A DNA stretch of 64,000 nucleotides, taken from NCBI GenBank assembly GCA_026125795.1, contig JAHCKM010000003.1, forward strand, positions 620,001 to 684,000, written 5' to 3'. This DNA comes from Burkholderiaceae bacterium. Lineage in GTDB: Bacteria; Pseudomonadota; Gammaproteobacteria; Burkholderiales; Burkholderiaceae_C. Below are positions 61,350 through 64,000 of the stretch, piece after piece (within the stretch, counting starts at the first letter, position 1; every line of letters begins with the position of its first letter). Made by a program: the position numbers and the translations under genes. The notes under the pieces were generated by a model, which saw only the letters and a list, made by a program, of their open reading frames with translations, made no database searches and had not been told where the DNA came from.

Positions 61350-62321
61350 TCAATCGACACGTATCGCGCGTTCCTTGACGATGCGCTCGTACCGGGCCTT
61401 GCCCTGCGCGATGCGCTCCGACATCTGCGCCGGCGAGCTGTACGCCGGCGTGAAGCCCAGGTTCTCGAACGCCTTGTTCACCGGCACCGACGCCAGGGCC
61501 TCCTTCATCGCGGCGTTGAGCACATCCACCACGGCGGGGGCCGTGCCCGCGGGCGCGAGCAGACCGAAGAAGCCGGTGATCACGAGATCCGGCAGCCCCA
61601 CTTCGCGCGCCGTGGGAGTCTCCGGCAGCAGCGGGTCGCGTGCATCGCCGGTGACGAACAGCGGCACGAGCTGGCCTGATCGCAATTGGGCCAGCAGCGG
61701 CGACGTCACTTCGTCCATCAGCTGCGCGTCGCCCTTCATCAGCGCTTCGCGCGCCGATGCGCTGCCCTTGTACGGAATGTGCGCGAGCTGCACGCGGGTG
61801 GCCGACATGAAGATCTCGCCCAGCAGGTGGTTGCTCGAGCCATTGCCGGCCGACGCGAAGTTCATGCCGAGTGGGCGCTTCTTGGCCAGCACGATGAACT
61901 CAGCCAGCGTCTTCGCGCCGACCGCGGGGGTGGTCACGAACACGAACGGCTGCGTCGCGCCGAGACTCACCGGCACCAGCGTGGCCACATGCCCCTGGTC
62001 GCTGAACAAGACAGGCGCGGCCGTGAGCGAGCTGCCGCTGCCCCACAACAACGTGTAGCCGTCGGGCTTCGCCAGCGCGACCGACTTGGTGCCGATGCGG
62101 CCACCGGCGCCGGCGCGGTTCTCCACCACCACCTGCTGCTTCAGGATGCGGCCCAGCTCCTGCGCCACCACGCGCGCAGATACGTCGGTGGAGCCGCCGG
62201 GCTCGAACGACACCACCAGCGTGATCGGGCGCGTGGGGTAGGAGTCGGCGTGGACGACGCTGCATGCGCACAGGGCGAACAGCCACCCGGCAAAGCGGGC
62301 GATGCGGCGCCAGGGTTTCAT
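61350..62321 (-). CDS. TctC/Bug-type substrate-binding protein
   Basis: 323 residues with signal peptide (WLFALCACSVVHA). RPITLVVSFEPGGSTDVSARV, VENRAGAGGRIGTKS and IPYKGSASAREALMKGDA. Its start overlaps the preceding reductase stop (ATGA). Periplasmic binding of an unknown carboxylate. Confidence 0.9.
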   Translation of the reverse strand: MKPWRRIARFAGWLFALCACSVVHADSYPTRPITLVVSFEPGGSTDVSARVVAQELGRILKQQVVVENRAGAGGRIGTKSVALAKPDGYTLLWGSGSSLTAAPVLFSDQGHVATLVPVSLGATQPFVFVTTPAVGAKTLAEFIVLAKKRPLGMNFASAGNGSSNHLLGEIFMSATRVQLAHIPYKGSASAREALMKGDAQLMDEVTSPLLAQLRSGQLVPLFVTGDARDPLLPETPTAREVGLPDLVITGFFGLLAPAGTAPAVVDVLNAAMKEALASVPVNKAFENLGFTPAYSSPAQMSERIAQGKARYERIVKERAIRVD

Positions 62322-62884
62322 TGGCGCGCCGCCGTCGGTGCCGTGCTGCGCACCCACTGCGCGAAGCTCGTCAGGAACTGCTCGGCGAATTGGCGTGTCG
62401 ACGCATTGGCGATGTCGCCTTTGTCGTCGAACAGCGTCGCCGCGTTGCCGATGTAGGCCTCGGGCTGCTGCATCGCCGGCATGTCGAGGAACACGAACGA
62501 CTGGCGAATCTGGTGGTTGGCACCAAAGCCGCCGATCGCGCCCGGGCTGACGGTGATCACGCCGGCCGGCTTGCCGCGCCAGGAGTTCTGGCCGTACGGC
62601 CGCGACGCGACGTCGAGCGCGTTCTTCAGCACGCCGGGCACGCCGCGGTTGTACTCGGGCGTCACGAACAGCACGCCGTCGAGCGACTCGATGCGCCGCT
62701 TGAACTCGACGCTCGCCACCGGCAGCGACGCTTCGTCGTCGGCGTTGTAGTGGGGAAGCTGGCCGATCTCGACGATCTCGAGCTTCAGCGTCTCGGGCGC
62801 GAGCTTGATCAGGGCGTGGGCCAGCTTGCGATTGAGCGACTGCTTGCGCAGGCTGCCGACGATCACGCCGATGCGGTGGGTCAT
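62318..62884 (-). CDS. NADPH-dependent FMN reductase
   Basis: 188 residues, flavodoxin-like: IGVIVGSLRKQSLNRKLA (FMN phosphate loop), VLFVTPEYNRGVPGVLKNALD and KPAGVITVSPGAIGGFGA. ChrR/YieF-type quinone or chromate reductase. Coupled by 4 bases to the TctC gene; 22 bases after the aldehyde dehydrogenase. Confidence 0.9.
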   Translation of the reverse strand: MTHRIGVIVGSLRKQSLNRKLAHALIKLAPETLKLEIVEIGQLPHYNADDEASLPVASVEFKRRIESLDGVLFVTPEYNRGVPGVLKNALDVASRPYGQNSWRGKPAGVITVSPGAIGGFGANHQIRQSFVFLDMPAMQQPEAYIGNAATLFDDKGDIANASTRQFAEQFLTSFAQWVRSTAPTAARQ

Positions 62885-62906
62885 GGTGGCTCTCGTTGGT
62901 GAAAGA

Positions 62907-64000
62907 TCAGTTCAACTGCGTCACGAACTTGGTGACGAGGTAGCTGTCGAAGGTTTCGGTGCCGCCTTCGCTGCCGAAGCCGCTGTCCTTGATGCCGCCG
63001 AACGGGATCTCGGCGGGCGCCATGCCGAAGTGGTTGATGTTCACCATGCCGGCCTCGATGCCGGTGGCGATCGCATGCGCGTTGCGCGTGGAGGTGGTGA
63101 AGGCGTAGGCGGCCAGGCCGAACGGCAGGCTGTTGGCGCTGGTGATGGCCGCGTCGAGGTCGTCGAACGGCACGATGCCGGCCATCGGGCCGAACGGCTC
63201 GTCGCGCATCAGCTTGCTCGTTGCTGCGGGGTTTACCACCACGGTGGGCGCAAAGAAGTTGCCCCGCGTGCCGATGCGCCCGCCGCCGAGAGCGATCTCC
63301 CCGCCGCTCGCCCTCGCGTCGGCTGCGAAGGCGATCATCTCGTTCAAGCGGCGCTCGCTCGCCACCGGCCCCATCGCCACGCCGTCGTCGAGGCCCGAGC
63401 CGACGCGGATCGCACGTGCCCGCTCCAGAAAGCGCGCGACGAAGCGGTCGAACACCGGCCGTTGCACCATGAAGCGCGTCGGCGAGACGCAGACCTGGCC
63501 GGCGTTGCGGAACTTGTAGGGCGCCAGCAGGTCGGCCGCGCGGTCGACGTCGGCATCGGCGCAGACGATCACCGGCGCGTGGCCGCCGAGCTCCATCGTC
63601 GTGCGTTTCATGTGCTGTCCGCACAAGGCGCCGAGCTGCTTGCCGACCGGCGACGATCCGGTGAACGACACCATGCGCACGATCGGCGACTCCACCAGCC
63701 GGCGCGAGATCTCGTCGGCCGAGCCCCAGAGCACGTTGAGGCAACCGGGCGGCAGGCCCGCGTCATGGAAGATCCGGGCCAGTGCCACGATCGCGCTGGG
63801 CGCCTCGGAAGGGCCCTTGAGGATCACCGTGCAGCCGCTGGCCAGCGCCGCCACGACTTTGCGCAGCGCCTGGTTGAACGGAAAGTTCCACGGCGAGAAC
63901 GCCGCGCACACGCCGATCGGCTCGCGCACCACGAGCTGCCGCACGTCGGGCGAGCGCGGCGGCACCACGCGGCCGTAGATGCGGCGGCCTTCTTCGGCAT
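62907..64000 (-). CDS. Aldehyde dehydrogenase (partial, 5' end beyond the window)
   Basis: About 364 C-terminal residues; reading continues in frame to the window end (EEGRRIYGR before [11 protein letters not shown]). [31 protein letters not shown], catalytic Glu in [11 protein letters not shown] and Cys in [14 protein letters not shown]. The pattern is that of succinate-semialdehyde dehydrogenase-like enzymes (GabD type). The start codon is not visible. Confidence 0.9.
   Translation of the reverse strand, partial: AEEGRRIYGRVVPPRSPDVRQLVVREPIGVCAAFSPWNFPFNQALRKVVAALASGCTVILKGPSEAPSAIVALARIFHDAGLPPGCLNVLWGSADEISRRLVESPIVRMVSFTGSSPVGKQLGALCGQHMKRTTMELGGHAPVIVCADADVDRAADLLAPYKFRNAGQVCVSPTRFMVQRPVFDRFVARFLERARAIRVGSGLDDGVAMGPVASERRLNEMIAFAADARASGGEIALGGGRIGTRGNFFAPTVVVNPAATSKLMRDEPFGPMAGIVPFDDLDAAITSANSLPFGLAAYAFTTSTRNAHAIATGIEAGMVNINHFGMAPAEIPFGGIKDSGFGSEGGTETFDSYLVTKFVTQLN

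Overview
The window is a GC-rich chromosomal segment of a betaproteobacterium, most likely order Burkholderiales. The evidence is the block xseA / exbB-exbD-lpxK-Trm112-kdsB-adk, four TctC/Bug-type solute-binding proteins, and 3-hydroxyacyl-CoA-type SDR, class III PHA synthase and DUF1302/DUF1329 genes. Genus cannot be fixed from the sequence alone. No rRNA, tRNA or CRISPR array was seen.

Layout. 0.1-8.9 kb: a catabolic cluster with a formylglycine-generating enzyme, a lipoprotein sulfatase translationally coupled to it, a tannase/feruloyl-esterase-like hydrolase, a TctC binding protein and a second sulfatase, watched by two paralogous MarR regulators. It reads as import and hydrolysis of a sulfated, probably aromatic, ester. 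9.0-16 kb: DoxX, a small membrane protein, tadA, ldcA, a large TonB-dependent receptor with a clear terminator, and an SDR. 15.5-23.7 kb: core housekeeping genes (adk, kdsB, a Trm112-like protein, lpxK, exbD, exbB, xseA, a PuuD-like membrane protein, DUF192, icd).

23.8-31.4 kb: an integrated island beginning 170 bp after icd. It has a P4-type tyrosine integrase with tandem repeats in front of it, a 1276-residue SIR2-domain protein resembling large defence-associated sirtuins, a small protein with a PD-(D/E)XK-like signature, and a DUF4238 gene broken at a run of seven Ts. This is the best candidate for an undescribed (anti-phage) system in the window.

32-57 kb: an amine/acid metabolism region. 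It contains two lipoprotein RidA-family proteins, a class III aminotransferase, an alpha/beta hydrolase coupled to a CoA-transferase, a Tat-exported flavin oxidoreductase related to spermidine dehydrogenase, an NTF2-like protein, an AraC regulator, phaE-phaC, a zinc alcohol dehydrogenase, cytochrome b561, dadA-alr, a YCF48-RND-DUF1302-DUF1329 envelope module, nitroreductase-aldehyde dehydrogenase and a second AraC regulator. A 15-bp motif (consensus TANCCNRRATCRGCA, apart from one further mismatch) recurs 61-107 bp upstream of four of these transcription units (aminotransferase, RidA, DUF1329, aldehyde dehydrogenase), which suggests one regulon. 57-64 kb: an APC permease, three TctC binding proteins, a glutathione transferase, an FMN reductase and an aldehyde dehydrogenase cut by the window edge.
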